A model generated the notes under the pieces. It ran no database searches and was not told the origin of the DNA. It saw only the letters and a list, made by a program, of their open reading frames with translations. Positions 16,675 through 26,277 of a DNA stretch of 64,000 bases are shown piece by piece (the first letter of the stretch is position 1; each line of letters begins with the position of its first letter). The stretch is from NCBI RefSeq assembly GCF_007672725.1, contig NZ_VDTC01000008.1, positions 1 to 64,000 of the forward strand, read 5' to 3'. The position numbers and the translations under genes are program-made. This DNA is from Corynebacterium aurimucosum ATCC 700975. Lineage in GTDB: Bacteria > Actinomycetota > Actinomycetes > Mycobacteriales > Mycobacteriaceae.

Positions 16675-17349
16675 ATGAGCGAACAGACAAATAGCGAGAA
16701 AAACACGGAAAACACCCACCCGGAGAACACTAAGGTAGACGGCAACGCGGCCGTCAACCAGGCAGCGGAGGCATGGAAGGATGCAGCCTCCCGCAACATT
16801 CCCACCGTTGATGTAGCAGATAATCCCCTGCCGGATGAGACGGCGAACTTGCGTCAGGGCCCGTCGCTGCACGATGGTCTGCTCGGGCTTCTCCCTCTCG
16901 TCGGCGTATGGCAAGGGGAAGGCCAAGCCCACAGCACCGACGGTGAACAGTACGCCTTTGGCCAGCAGCTCATCATCGCCCACGACGGTGAGAATTACCT
17001 GACCTATACGTCCCGCACCTGGAAGATTGATTCCGAGGGCAACCCGGTTGGCCCCGATGTCCGCGAGTCCGGGTTCTGGCGCATCTCACTCAAGGACGAG
17101 ATTGAGATGACCTATACCTCATCCAACGGCATCAACGAGATCTTCTATGGTTCGCTGTTTAACGAGCGCGCCTGGCAGCTCGAGTCCGCGTCCACGATGG
17201 TCACCGAAACCGGCCCCGCCAACCTCGGCCCCGGCAAGCGCATGTATGGCCTCATGCCGAACAACAACCTCGGCTGGGTGGATGAGCGGCTTGTCGACGG
17301 CGAAATGCGCCCTTACATGTCCGCCGAGCTCACCCGTGTGGCTGGCTAA
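16675..17349 (+). CDS. Nitrobindin / FABP-like (DUF1794) protein
   Basis: 224-residue cytoplasmic protein. The first ~75 residues are polar and acidic. The rest is a ten-strand beta-barrel domain starting with the hallmark GVWQGEG (G-x-W-x-G-x-G) and ending AELTRVAG. Nitrobindins bind ferric haem through a His near the C-terminus. No His occurs in the last ~120 residues here, and the usual P-H-L-like spot reads PYM, so haem binding is doubtful. Start ATG 16675 after GGGGC. Confidence 0.78.
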   Translation: MSEQTNSEKNTENTHPENTKVDGNAAVNQAAEAWKDAASRNIPTVDVADNPLPDETANLRQGPSLHDGLLGLLPLVGVWQGEGQAHSTDGEQYAFGQQLIIAHDGENYLTYTSRTWKIDSEGNPVGPDVRESGFWRISLKDEIEMTYTSSNGINEIFYGSLFNERAWQLESASTMVTETGPANLGPGKRMYGLMPNNNLGWVDERLVDGEMRPYMSAELTRVAG

Positions 17350-17366
17350 CTAGCAATGCGGCGAAG

Positions 17367-18254
17367 TTAGCGTGCCAGGGCGGCGTCGATCAGCGCGCGT
17401 ATCTTCTCCGCGTTCGCCGGCGCCTTGAGCTTCTTTTCATTCAGGCGCGTCACACGCACCGCAGTGCGCACCGAGGAGACGAGCCACACTGAGTCAGCCT
17501 CCTCGAGGTAGCGCAGATTCAGCTCCTTCGCCTTGCAGCGATATCCCTGTTCAGAGGCATACTCAAAAAGCGCAGCTTGCGTGGTGCCAGGCAGTATTCC
17601 CTTGCCCGCCGGGGTGCGCAGCTTTGTACCCTTGACCGCCACCACGGTGGAGGTGGCCCCTTCCAAGACCAGCCCCGTATCGGGATCGGTAAAAATCACA
17701 TCATCAAATCCACGCTCGCGGGCCAGGCGCAGCGTGGCCATCGTGGCCGCATAATTCAGCGTCTTCGCCGGCAACTCTTCCGCCACCTGCCACAGACGCG
17801 GCGTGCTCATCACCTTGACGCCGGTATCACGCTGCGCCACAACGTCATCCGGAATCTCCTGAACCACCACCCATGCCGTGGGCACCCCAGTCGAGGCCCG
17901 CCCGCGGGTATAGGTCCACGTGCACTTGGCCTCTCGCGCTAAACCGTCCTCGCCTTCCCCGGCGGCGGGACCACAATAGTCCGCGATGGCCAGCTCGGTG
18001 GCTTCTTTCCACTTGTGGATGGGTGGCTCCGGAAGATCGAGAGCACGCGCGGAATGCCGGAAGCGCTCCGCGTGGCGATGAAAATTGGCCGCCTTGCCGT
18101 CACGCACGAGGAGGGACTCGAAGATACCATCACCGCGTGTGACCGCAGCATCGTCCCAATAGACCAACGGTAGGTTCGGCATATGACGCCGCACCGACCC
18201 TCCAAACGGTTCCACGACGTAGATGACCGGCTCTTTCCTACGCTGAAGGCTCAT
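17367..18254 (-). CDS. pabC: Aminodeoxychorismate lyase-like PLP enzyme (fold type IV)
   Basis: 295 residues. Makes p-aminobenzoate for folate, or acts as a branched-chain-type aminotransferase; the sequence does not separate these fully. The PLP lysine is in AKTLNYAA. The phosphate-binding end TSTVVAVKG and the GDGIFESLLV N-terminal region fit PabC. Leaderless start likely: CATAAT (18267-18262), 7 bases, then ATG 18254. Shares a 30-bp intergenic region with the divergent folate-dependent ygfZ, a sensible pairing. Confidence 0.82.
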   Translation of the reverse strand: MSLQRRKEPVIYVVEPFGGSVRRHMPNLPLVYWDDAAVTRGDGIFESLLVRDGKAANFHRHAERFRHSARALDLPEPPIHKWKEATELAIADYCGPAAGEGEDGLAREAKCTWTYTRGRASTGVPTAWVVVQEIPDDVVAQRDTGVKVMSTPRLWQVAEELPAKTLNYAATMATLRLARERGFDDVIFTDPDTGLVLEGATSTVVAVKGTKLRTPAGKGILPGTTQAALFEYASEQGYRCKAKELNLRYLEEADSVWLVSSVRTAVRVTRLNEKKLKAPANAEKIRALIDAALAR

Positions 18255-18284
18255 AGACCCGATTATGCCCTACCATCGGAGGGC

Positions 18285-19346
18285 GTGAGTTATACTTCGC
18301 CACTTCTTTCCCGGCCCGGGGCCGCTGAGTTCCAGGGCACCACGCTTGTCGACGTCTCCGGTATCCCCTGGCATTACGGCAACCCCCTCGTGGAGCAGCG
18401 CGCGGTGGAGACAGGTTCCGCCATCATCGACCGTTCCCAACGCCGGGTCATTGCCGTTTCCGGGCCCGATGCCCGGGCTTTCCTGCACAACCTCCTGAGC
18501 CAGAAGCTCGATGACGTGGACGCCGGATTCTCTGCCGGCGCCCTTGATCTAGACATGCAGGGCCACGTCCTACACCATATCGACCTGTCCTTCGACGGGG
18601 AAACCTTCTACCTCGATGTGCCACCGGCCCAGTTCGAATCTTTGCGGGACTTCCTCACCGCCATGATTTTCTGGTCCCAGGTCACCGTGGAGGAAGCAGA
18701 CGCGGCGATCATCACCGTGCTGGGCAAGCCGCTACAGAAGCCTTCCAGCGCCGTGATGGAGCGCTGCGTGCACTGGCCGGGCTGCCCGCGCCAGGATTTC
18801 CTCGTGCCGCGGGGTGAGCTGGAGACAGCAGTCGCAGAGTTGGAAAAGCAGGGCGGAAAATTAGCGGGGCTCATGGCCTATACCGCCGAACGAGTGCGCG
18901 CACGCGAACCAGAATTGGCCGCTGACCTCGATGCGAAAACCATCGCCCACGAGGTTCCCCAGTGGATCCGACGCAGCGATGATAACCCCGCGTTCGTCCA
19001 CTTGGAGAAGGGCTGCTATCGCGGGCAGGAGACGGTCGCGCGCGTAGAGAACCTCGGGCGCTCTCCGCGCCTGTTGGTCATGCTGTACCTCGACGGCTCC
19101 GCTCCGGAGCTCCCCGTAAGCGGGGCGGATATTACGCTTGGGGGACGGCGCGTCGGCAAGCTCGGCACCGTGGTCGAGGATTGCGATTATGGCCCCATCG
19201 CGCTTGGTCTAGTGAAACGCAGCGCCCTCAACCACGGGGATCTGAGCATTGGTCCAGTGGCGGCATCGGTCGAGCCGGACTCCATCCCCGCCGACGAGGG
19301 CCCCAAGGCCGGGCGCGCCGCTGTGGACCGGCTGCGCGGAAAATAG
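18285..19346 (+). CDS. ygfZ: Folate-binding Fe-S cluster repair protein YgfZ
   Basis: About 353 residues from GTG 18285. GcvT-like tetrahydrofolate-binding fold. It carries the family signature KGCYRGQE (K-G-C-Y-x-G-Q-E) with the redox Cys, at about residues 242-249. It supports repair or assembly of certain Fe-S enzymes. A leaderless start is possible (TACCAT, 8 bases, GTG). A GGAGGG sits too close to the start to serve as a normal ribosome-binding site. Confidence 0.9.
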   Translation: MSYTSPLLSRPGAAEFQGTTLVDVSGIPWHYGNPLVEQRAVETGSAIIDRSQRRVIAVSGPDARAFLHNLLSQKLDDVDAGFSAGALDLDMQGHVLHHIDLSFDGETFYLDVPPAQFESLRDFLTAMIFWSQVTVEEADAAIITVLGKPLQKPSSAVMERCVHWPGCPRQDFLVPRGELETAVAELEKQGGKLAGLMAYTAERVRAREPELAADLDAKTIAHEVPQWIRRSDDNPAFVHLEKGCYRGQETVARVENLGRSPRLLVMLYLDGSAPELPVSGADITLGGRRVGKLGTVVEDCDYGPIALGLVKRSALNHGDLSIGPVAASVEPDSIPADEGPKAGRAAVDRLRGK

Positions 19347-19533
19347 TGGCGAAATGCACACTGCCCGTTGGCCGCGGGCTAGCACACTTTTCCACGCGCC
19401 ACTGGGGGGTAGTTCGGAATTTTTTCTTCACACAGGCTATGGTGTCTTACAGGAACATACACATATCTGACTAAGACGATGGGGCGGCCAAGAATCCCTG
19501 GACCGCCCTACACACCTCAAGGGGGTCATGCAC

Positions 19534-19761
19534 ATGGGACGCGGACGCGCAAAGGCAAAGCAGACCAAAGTTGCACGCCAGCTGAAGTACAATTCGCCCG
19601 AGATGGATCTGGATTCGCTCCAGCGTGAGCTCGCCTCACAGAACTCCAAGCGTTCCCACGATGAGGACGAAGACCAATACTCGGAGTACGCGGATTACGA
19701 GGACTACGCAGATCGCTGGGACTCGGATGAGTGGGATGAGGATGATTCCGACGCGCGCTAG
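19534..19761 (+). CDS. DUF3073 small actinobacterial protein
   Basis: 75 residues from ATG 19534 (AAGGGGG at 19519-19525, spacing 8; the in-frame ATG at 19528 is too close). Conserved basic start MGRGRAKAKQTKVARQLKY, then a highly acidic Tyr/Asp/Glu tail. The family is widespread in Actinobacteria and has no known function; the charge split suggests nucleic-acid or ribosome contact. The ~180-bp region before it has a likely promoter (TATGGT near 19438) and a leader hairpin (GGGCGG / CCGCCC). Confidence 0.85.
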   Translation: MGRGRAKAKQTKVARQLKYNSPEMDLDSLQRELASQNSKRSHDEDEDQYSEYADYEDYADRWDSDEWDEDDSDAR

Positions 19762-19802
19762 GCGCGCGAGTCACTGTCCCACCCTGTACATCACTTAAGC
19801 GA

Positions 19803-19857
19803 AAGGCCGGAGCCGTCTCCCCCTCTTCTTAAGGGGAAGCGCCTCCGGCCTTGTTCC
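19803..19857. terminator. Bidirectional terminator between the DUF3073 gene and purM
   Basis: Arms AAGGCCGGAG (19803-19812) and CTCCGGCCTT (19843-19852), with an inner CCCC/GGGG stem; T-rich on the plus side. Confidence 0.85.
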
Positions 19858-19869
19858 TTTTCTCAGGAC

Positions 19870-20922
19870 TTAGAACCCTGGGTGCTCGCCGGTCATGACA
19901 ACGCGCGGCTCGCCCTCTTCGGCAGCACGAACGGTGCCCAGTTCCCACGCCTCCACGTGGCGGGCGGTCATCATAGCCAATGCTCGCTCGCGATCCTCCG
20001 GCGCAACGACGGCGATCATGCCAACGCCCATGTTGAAGGTCTTCTCCATCTCCTCGAGGGCAACCTTGCCCACCGAAGAAATGGTCTTGAAGATCTGGCC
20101 CGGAGTCCACGTCGAACGGCTCACCTCAGCGCTCAGGCCCTCCGGGATGACGCGCTCCAGGTTGCCGGCAAGGCCGCCTCCGGTGACGTGGCAGAAGGTA
20201 GACACCGCGCACTCCGATGTCAGCGCCAGACAGTCCTTGGCGTAGATGCGGGTAGGCTCCAGAAGTTCCTCGCCGAGGGTGCGGCCTAGGTCTTCCATGT
20301 AGCCGTCGAGCGGCAGACCCGCTTGCTCCAGGAGCACGTAGCGCGCCAAGGAGTAACCGTTGGAGTGCAGGCCGGAGGACTTCATGGCGATGAGAACGTC
20401 GCCTTCGCGCACCTTATCCGGGCCGAGCAGCTCATCAGCCTCTACAACGCCAACCGCAGTAGCGGAGACATCGTATTCATCCTTACCCATCACCCCTGGG
20501 TGCTCGGCGGTCTCGCCGCCGAGGAGCGCTGCACCAGCCTGGACGCAGCCCTCAGCAATGCCCTTAACAATCTCCGCTACCTTTTCCGGCACTACCTCGC
20601 CCACGGCGATGTAGTCCTGCAGGAAGAGCGGCTCAGCGCCGCACACGACAAGATCGTCCACGCACATGGCGACGAGGTCGATGCCGATGGTGTCGTGCTT
20701 GTCCATGGCCTGGGCCACAGCCAGCTTGGTGCCTACGCCATCAGAGCCAGCCGCAAGGACCGGTTCTTTGTACTCCCCCAGCTTGAATAGGCCGGCGAAT
20801 CCGCCGAGCCCGCCGATAACCTCGGGGCGGGTGGCGCGCTTGGCGTGGGGGGTGATTAGCTCTACTGCGCGGTCGCCTTCCTCAATGTTGACGCCGGCGG
20901 CAGCATACGTGTTCTCGCTCAT
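19870..20922 (-). CDS. purM: Phosphoribosylformylglycinamidine cyclo-ligase
   Basis: 350-residue AIR synthetase, fifth step of IMP synthesis. Conserved GSDGVGTKL, the GGETAEHPG motif and MKSSGLHSNGYSL are present. 14 bp downstream of purF, so the two form an operon. Uses FGAM made by the PurLQS complex encoded at 33.6-36.8 kb. Confidence 0.97.
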   Translation of the reverse strand: MSENTYAAAGVNIEEGDRAVELITPHAKRATRPEVIGGLGGFAGLFKLGEYKEPVLAAGSDGVGTKLAVAQAMDKHDTIGIDLVAMCVDDLVVCGAEPLFLQDYIAVGEVVPEKVAEIVKGIAEGCVQAGAALLGGETAEHPGVMGKDEYDVSATAVGVVEADELLGPDKVREGDVLIAMKSSGLHSNGYSLARYVLLEQAGLPLDGYMEDLGRTLGEELLEPTRIYAKDCLALTSECAVSTFCHVTGGGLAGNLERVIPEGLSAEVSRSTWTPGQIFKTISSVGKVALEEMEKTFNMGVGMIAVVAPEDRERALAMMTARHVEAWELGTVRAAEEGEPRVVMTGEHPGF

Positions 20923-20936
20923 GAGTGACTTAGTCC

Positions 20937-22454
20937 TTATTCGTTAGTTGTCGTCGAGCCCTGCAGGGTGCGCACGGCCTCAGCATTGGGGTTTCCAGCA
21001 GGCAGTCCGAGTGGGTACTTACCGTCGAAACATGCGCAGCACAGTTCGTTGCGCGGCTGTTGAGTAGCCGCCACCATCTCATCGGTGGAGACAAATCCCA
21101 GTGAATCCGCGCCAATCGCGGTGCAGATGGTCTGTGCTACCTCTTCCGGATCATCGGAAGGGTTGGCGTTGGCAATGAGCTCGCCTGGGGAGGCGAAGTC
21201 GATGCCGTAGAAGCACGGCCACTTCACCGGCGGGGAGGCGATGCGCACGTGGACCTCAGCGGCACCGGCTTCCCGCAACATCCGGATCAGCGCGCGCTGC
21301 GTGTTACCACGCACGATCGAATCATCCACCACGACGATGGACTTGCCTTCAATGACCTCCCGCAGCGGGTTGAGCTTGAGGCGAATACCCATCTGGCGCT
21401 GGGACTGCGTGGGCTGGATGAAGGTGCGGCCCACATAAGAGTTCTTCACCAAGCCGTGCGCGAAGGTCAGCCCGGATTCGCGAGCGTAACCGACGGCAGC
21501 CGGGTTGCCAGACTCGGGAACGGGGATCACCATGTCCGCATCGGGTGCCGGGTACTGGCGCGCTAGGCGACGCCCAATTTCCACTCGCGTGGCGTTGACA
21601 GAACGGCCCTTGATATTCGTATCGGGCCGAGCCAGATAGACATATTCGAAGACACAGCCATGGCGCTTGGTCTCGGCGAAGCGCTCGGAGCGGATTCCGG
21701 TCTCATCGATGGCAACGAGCTCGCCCGGTTCGATCTCCCGGATAAACTGCGCGCCGACGATGTCGAGCGCACAGGTCTCGCTGGCTACCACCCAGCCCGT
21801 GTTGAGCCTGCCCAGGGCAAGCGGGCGCACGCCATGTGGGTCACGCGCCGCATACAGGGTGTGCCCGTCAGTAAAGGTGAGGCAGAAGGCACCTTGTACG
21901 GTAGGCAACAAGTGCAGGGCCGAATCAAAGACGGTGTTGTCCTCGTTGACGCCGTCCGCCAACAAGATGGACAGGCACATGGAATCCGAGACGGACTCTT
22001 CCTGCGGCTTAATCAGCCCGCGCCGCACGGCCTCGGCGCGCAGTTCCAGGTAATTTACTAGGTTTCCGTTGTGGCCGAGCGCGATGTCAACACCGCTGGG
22101 GGACGTCCCAAACATCGGCTGCACATTCGACCATTCCTTGCCGCCTGCAGTGGAATAACGCGTGTGGCCGACGGCCACGTTTCCATGCAGCGAGCTCAGG
22201 ATTGATTCATCGAAGACATTGGAGACAAGGCCCATGTCCTTAAAGACGACGATGCGATCATCATCGCCCACCGCGATACCGGCGGCCTCCTGCCCGCGGT
22301 GTTGGAGGGCAAAAAGCCCGAAGTAGGTTAGCTTCGAAACCTCTTCTCCTGGTGCCCAAACACCGAAGACTCCGCATTCTTCGCGGGGTTCCGGATCCAG
22401 GCTGGGATCCGTCGACAAGGGCTTAGTCATGCTCTGGACGTGTTCAGCTACCAC
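20937..22454 (-). CDS. purF: Amidophosphoribosyltransferase
   Basis: 505 residues; commits PRPP to purine synthesis using glutamine ammonia. The N-terminal nucleophile is Cys27 in EECGVFG, so a 26-residue propeptide would be removed. The C-terminal phosphoribosyltransferase domain has the VVVDDSIVRG PRPP loop. CxxC-type Fe-S ligands are suggested by CCACF. The GTG start at 22454 is preferred over ATG 22430 because AGGA lies eight bases before it. Operon with purM. Confidence 0.96.
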   Translation of the reverse strand: MVAEHVQSMTKPLSTDPSLDPEPREECGVFGVWAPGEEVSKLTYFGLFALQHRGQEAAGIAVGDDDRIVVFKDMGLVSNVFDESILSSLHGNVAVGHTRYSTAGGKEWSNVQPMFGTSPSGVDIALGHNGNLVNYLELRAEAVRRGLIKPQEESVSDSMCLSILLADGVNEDNTVFDSALHLLPTVQGAFCLTFTDGHTLYAARDPHGVRPLALGRLNTGWVVASETCALDIVGAQFIREIEPGELVAIDETGIRSERFAETKRHGCVFEYVYLARPDTNIKGRSVNATRVEIGRRLARQYPAPDADMVIPVPESGNPAAVGYARESGLTFAHGLVKNSYVGRTFIQPTQSQRQMGIRLKLNPLREVIEGKSIVVVDDSIVRGNTQRALIRMLREAGAAEVHVRIASPPVKWPCFYGIDFASPGELIANANPSDDPEEVAQTICTAIGADSLGFVSTDEMVAATQQPRNELCCACFDGKYPLGLPAGNPNAEAVRTLQGSTTTNE

Positions 22455-22464
22455 GGCGCCAATC

Positions 22465-22869
22465 CTAGCTGTTTGGGCCTGTGAAAACTAACGGAATCAC
22501 GGGCAAACAGGCTGCAATGTCGTGGGAGCGGGATCCGGAGGCGTCTACGCGGCCAGCGTTAAGCGCCTGCTCCCAGCCAATGACTCCCGTGGCCAGCTGC
22601 AACCATGTCAGGGGATCCATCTCCACCACATTCGGAGGGGTACCCCGGGTATGCCGGGGACCGGCGATGCACTGGACTGCCACGAATGGGGGGACCCGCA
22701 ACTCCACGGAATGTCCCGGCGCGTCCGCCTCCACCAGGCGGGCTGTTGTGCGGGTGGCCTTTGCCAGAGCAGAGCGACCTGGTTTTTCGGTCCTCTCAGG
22801 GTCACGGATCCACTCCGCCACCGCTTCGACGGCAGCACGGGTGGTGGCGGCATCAACGGCCTTTTTCAT
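22465..22869 (-). CDS. Sterol-carrier-protein-like small protein
   Basis: 134 residues of the actinobacterial SCP-like group, with the [41 protein letters not shown] core (key E, R, P, D, W). Probably a small hydrophobic-ligand or nucleotide-binding protein; function not established. 10 bp upstream of purF, so co-transcribed with purF-purM. A GGGAG lies 12 bases before ATG. Divergent from the thioesterase gene with 33 bp between starts. Confidence 0.7.
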   Translation of the reverse strand: MKKAVDAATTRAAVEAVAEWIRDPERTEKPGRSALAKATRTTARLVEADAPGHSVELRVPPFVAVQCIAGPRHTRGTPPNVVEMDPLTWLQLATGVIGWEQALNAGRVDASGSRSHDIAACLPVIPLVFTGPNS

Positions 22870-22902
22870 ACGCTATGCACACTCCCTGATACTTTGTTAT
22901 CC
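22870..22902. promoter_or_regulatory. Compact bidirectional promoter
   Basis: Only 33 bp lie between two divergent start codons. On the plus strand TG-A-TACTTT (extended -10, TACTTT at 22890-22895) ends 7 bases before ATG 22903, which suggests a leaderless transcript. On the minus strand a TATCAG-like -10 overlaps the same bases. Transcription the two ways should be mutually exclusive. Inference. Confidence 0.45.
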
Positions 22903-23937
22903 ATGTCACCAACCATGCCACCAAGCTCCTCGGAAGAAAAGAAGCCTGTCCCGACCGGGAAGTCTCCCTCAATCACGCTGCGGTTTATGGCCGCCCCGAC
23001 AGATCTCACCATCGCCGGCGCCCAAGGCATCGGCGGCGGGCGTGTTTTGGAATGGATCGATAAGGCCGCCTATGCGTGCGCGGTTCAATGGTCCGGTACC
23101 TACTGCGTGACGGCCTACGTGGGCCACATTCACTTCACGCGCCCGATCCCTTCGGGCCACTTGGTAGAGGTACGCTCGCGCATCGCGATGACCGGGCGGT
23201 CCTCCATGCACATCGTCAACGAAGTGCTCTCCGCTGACCCGCGCGATGGCATCTTCACGCGCGCCTGCGACTGCCTCGTCATCTTCGTGGCCAAGGACAC
23301 CGAGACCGGAAAGTCGATGGCCGTTCCGCCGCTCGTTCCGGATTCCACTGAGCACCAGCGCGTATGGGAGGCCGCGGAATCCCGCATCGAGCTGCGCAAA
23401 GCCATCGAAGCGGAGATGGAAAAGCAGACTTATGACGGCCCGTCCGACGCTCCCCGCATGGTCAACCGCTTCTTGGCCAAGCCCACCGACGTCAACTGGG
23501 GCGGCAACGTCCACGGCGGCACCGCCATGGAATGGATTGATGAGGCGGGTGCCGCCTGCACCATGGAGTGGTCCGGCGAGCACACCGTCGCGGTCTATGC
23601 CGGCGGAATCCGCTTCTACCGGCCAATCCATATTGGAGATCTCATCGAGGTGGATGCCCGCATGATGCGCACGGATACCCGCTCGATGCAGATGTCCGTC
23701 CACGTGCGCTCGGGCAACCCGCGCGGCGGCCGCGAAAAACTGGAGACCGCCATCCACGCCACAGTCTCCTATATGGCGATGGACGCTGACTGGCAGCCGC
23801 TAGCTGCCCGCCAATTCACTCCCCGCACCGAGGAAGACAAGCGCCTCTGGGAGCACGCCGGCATCCTTCGCGGACTGCGCGGCAAATACTCCCCGAAGCC
23901 ACTGGTGGTGGCACCAAAGCACCAACACGTGGATTAA
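22903..23937 (+). CDS. Acyl-CoA thioesterase with two hotdog domains
   Basis: 344 residues with tandem hotdog folds: about 30-150 (MAAPTDLTIAGAQGIGGGRVLEWIDKAAY) and about 180-320 (AKPTDVNWGGNVHGGTAMEWIDEAG). Each has the G-G-x-x-x-x-W-I-D helix, as in acyl-CoA hydrolases of the ACOT/BFIT type. It releases CoA from acyl-CoA in the cytoplasm. Likely leaderless. It lies beside the fatty-acid oxidation cluster, with which it may work. Confidence 0.85.
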   Translation: MSPTMPPSSSEEKKPVPTGKSPSITLRFMAAPTDLTIAGAQGIGGGRVLEWIDKAAYACAVQWSGTYCVTAYVGHIHFTRPIPSGHLVEVRSRIAMTGRSSMHIVNEVLSADPRDGIFTRACDCLVIFVAKDTETGKSMAVPPLVPDSTEHQRVWEAAESRIELRKAIEAEMEKQTYDGPSDAPRMVNRFLAKPTDVNWGGNVHGGTAMEWIDEAGAACTMEWSGEHTVAVYAGGIRFYRPIHIGDLIEVDARMMRTDTRSMQMSVHVRSGNPRGGREKLETAIHATVSYMAMDADWQPLAARQFTPRTEEDKRLWEHAGILRGLRGKYSPKPLVVAPKHQHVD

Positions 23938-23940
23938 CAA

Positions 23941-23966
23941 AAGGATGAGCCCGAGGCTCATCCACT
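23941..23966. terminator. Terminator between converging thioesterase and maoC genes
   Basis: Perfect 9-bp stem GGATGAGCC / GGCTCATCC with a 3-base loop, A-rich on the left. Confidence 0.65.
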
Positions 23967-23975
23967 GGGCCGCGC

Positions 23976-24905
23976 CTACTTTAGAGGCTCAACCCGGCAC
24001 GCCACGTGGAGGGAGCTTGGGTCCTTGGCCTTGCGCAAGGTGACGGTCCGGGCTCCGATCTCACTGTTTGTGGCGACGCTCGGAGCCACAAACACTCCCG
24101 TGGTCGCCGGAAGGATGACGGGCTTGTAGAAGTCCGCGCTGATGCGCACAGCACCGGGGAGGGTGCCATCGAGCACCGACAGCATGCGAGCGTGCGTGTA
24201 CATGCCGTGCGCGATGGGCGCGGGGAATCCGAAGAGCTTGGCACCCACCGTGGACACGTGAATGGGGTTCTTATCCCCCGATGCCGCGGCATAGACGCGG
24301 GTGCTTTCGGGGCTAAAGCGCAGCGTTGCCGTAGGCGTTCCCGCCTCATCGCCGGGGAAGTCGAGGAAGCGCTCGGCCTCCGGACGTGTTCTCACTTGGC
24401 GCGGGGTGTCCTTGGTGAACTTGGCCCCCTGGCCGAGGAAGACTGACGTCTGGCGCCAGATCTCCTCGCCGCCAACGCTGTAAGTGGTCACCATATCGAT
24501 GACCAACCCTTTGCGGTGCGGGCGCAGGTTTTCCGCATGCACCGCGATGTCACAGCGCTCGTCAACGCGCAGCGGGCGTTTCTGCTCGATGCGGTTGGAC
24601 AGATGCACCACGCCCACGGCTGGGAACGGAAAGCCCGGTGTTGCCATGACCTTGATGGCGAGCGGGAAGGCCAGCGCGTAGAGATAGGTAGCAGGCAGCT
24701 CGTTGCTCAGCCGCAGGCCCGTGGCCTGGCAGTAGCGAGCCAGGTGCTCGGTGTCGACGCCTACGCTGTCGACGCGGTACGCGGTCTGCGAGTCCTCAAC
24801 CTTTCGCTTGCCCGCCCCCAACCCGGGGATGGGGACCGCACCCAGCATGAGGCTGCGGTAGAGCGCAGGAAGATCTGGAATCTCGTTGAGTGTGGTGACG
24901 TTCAT
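23976..24905 (-). CDS. MaoC-like (R)-specific enoyl hydratase / 3-hydroxyacyl dehydratase
   Basis: 309 residues. The C-terminal hotdog has the hydratase-2 motif Y-A-A-x-S-G-D-K-N-P-I-H ... G-F-P-x-P-I-A-H-G with catalytic Asp and His. The N-terminal half is the degenerate partner hotdog. Resembles mycobacterial HtdX (Rv0241c), which also lies next to fabG4. Directly abuts fabG (stop and start adjacent), so translation is coupled. Acts on CoA- or ACP-bound acyl chains. Confidence 0.87.
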   Translation of the reverse strand: MNVTTLNEIPDLPALYRSLMLGAVPIPGLGAGKRKVEDSQTAYRVDSVGVDTEHLARYCQATGLRLSNELPATYLYALAFPLAIKVMATPGFPFPAVGVVHLSNRIEQKRPLRVDERCDIAVHAENLRPHRKGLVIDMVTTYSVGGEEIWRQTSVFLGQGAKFTKDTPRQVRTRPEAERFLDFPGDEAGTPTATLRFSPESTRVYAAASGDKNPIHVSTVGAKLFGFPAPIAHGMYTHARMLSVLDGTLPGAVRISADFYKPVILPATTGVFVAPSVATNSEIGARTVTLRKAKDPSSLHVACRVEPLK

Positions 24906-26246
24906 TTAGGCTCCCATGAGGTTCTGACCGCAGACGCGGACGGTGTTGCCGCTCACCGCCGCGGAGGCCGGCGAGGCGAAGAAGGCGACGGTCTCCGCGA
25001 CGTCGACAGGCAAGCCGCCCTGTTGCAGTGAGTTCAGGCGGCGGCCGATCTCGCGCGGGCCGGTCGGCATCGCCGCGGTCATGGCGGTTTCAATAAAGCC
25101 CGGCGCCACGGCGTTGATGGTGGAGCCGTTCTCCGCCAACACTGAGCGCAAGGAATCAACGAGGCCAATGATGCCGGCCTTGGTCGTGGCGTAGTTGGTC
25201 TGACCGCGGTTGCCGGAAATGCCAGCCATGGAGGACACACCAATCACTGCGGCACCCGGCGCGAGGGAACCGGATTCCAAGAGGCTTTCGGTAATGCGAA
25301 CCGGCGCCAAGAGGTTAACGGCAAGAACAGAGTCCCACTGGCCTTCATTCATGTTGGCCAGCAGCTTGTCACGGGTAATTCCGGCGTTGTGGACGATGAC
25401 GTCAATGGCTCGGCCGTGGCGCTCCTGCGCGTGCTGGGCAATCTTGCCTGCGGCTTGGGGGTCGGTGACGTCGAGAGGCAGCGCGGTGCCCTTGACCTTG
25501 TTCGCGGTCTTGGCCAAATGCTCGCTGGCCTGCGGAACGTCGATGCAGATGACGCTGGCACCATCGCGCGCCAGCACCTCAGCAATGGTGGCGCCGATGC
25601 CGCGGGCAGCACCGGTCACCACCGCCAGCCGCCCGTCGAGCGGCTGCTCCCAGTTCTGCGCTTCGCCATTGGTTGCCGGAGAATCGTGCCCCTGGGCGCT
25701 GACGCGCACAACCTGCCCGTCCACGAAGGCCGACTTCCCAGACAGGAAGAAGCGGAGCGTGGACTCCACCTCTGCGGTGGCAGCAGGGTCTGCCCAGACC
25801 AGGTTCACGGTGCCGCCCTTGCGCATTTCCTTGGCCAGGGAACGGGTGAACCCTTCGAGTGCGCGGGCGGCAATGCGGGCGTCGATAGTGTCCGCAGCTT
25901 CCGGGGTGGTGCCGATGACCACCAAGCGCGCGCACGGCAGAAGGTTGCGCATCTGCGGGTTGAAGAAGTCATAGAGCTCACGCAGCTGTTCTGGGGTCTC
26001 CAGACCGGTGGCGTCGAAGACGAGGGCGGCGCGCTTCGCCTCCGCAGAAGCATTGATGACCTGGTAGTCCACGGCTAGCTGGGAACTCAGAAACTCAGCG
26101 ATGCGTCCCTTGCCGCCAATGACGATGGGGCCATCGAGAGCTGGTTCCCCAGCCTTGTGGCGGCGCAGGGGGTGACCTTGGGGTACTCCTGCTTTGGCGG
26201 CGAGCGGTGAGTTGATGAGCTTCTCAGCAATTGTGACGTTCGGCAT
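24906..26246 (-). CDS. 3-oxoacyl reductase, FabG4-type two-domain SDR
   Basis: 446 residues. The N-terminal ~200 residues are a flavodoxin-like domain. The C-terminal ketoreductase domain has TGAARGIG for cofactor binding, NAG (HNAGITRDK) and the catalytic YATTKAG (Y-x-x-x-K). The architecture matches high-molecular-weight FabG4 of mycobacteria (Rv0242c), which prefers CoA substrates. Forms a unit with maoC. Divergent from fadA across a 185-bp region with nested dyads. Confidence 0.88.
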   Translation of the reverse strand: MPNVTIAEKLINSPLAAKAGVPQGHPLRRHKAGEPALDGPIVIGGKGRIAEFLSSQLAVDYQVINASAEAKRAALVFDATGLETPEQLRELYDFFNPQMRNLLPCARLVVIGTTPEAADTIDARIAARALEGFTRSLAKEMRKGGTVNLVWADPAATAEVESTLRFFLSGKSAFVDGQVVRVSAQGHDSPATNGEAQNWEQPLDGRLAVVTGAARGIGATIAEVLARDGASVICIDVPQASEHLAKTANKVKGTALPLDVTDPQAAGKIAQHAQERHGRAIDVIVHNAGITRDKLLANMNEGQWDSVLAVNLLAPVRITESLLESGSLAPGAAVIGVSSMAGISGNRGQTNYATTKAGIIGLVDSLRSVLAENGSTINAVAPGFIETAMTAAMPTGPREIGRRLNSLQQGGLPVDVAETVAFFASPASAAVSGNTVRVCGQNLMGA

Positions 26247-26277
26247 AGGCTGGCATGTTCCTTTCTCGATTCTTCAC

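Noticed and set aside
22430-22454. PurF start at ATG 22430
   Set aside because: No ribosome-binding site there; GTG 22454 has AGGA at good spacing. Not excluded experimentally.
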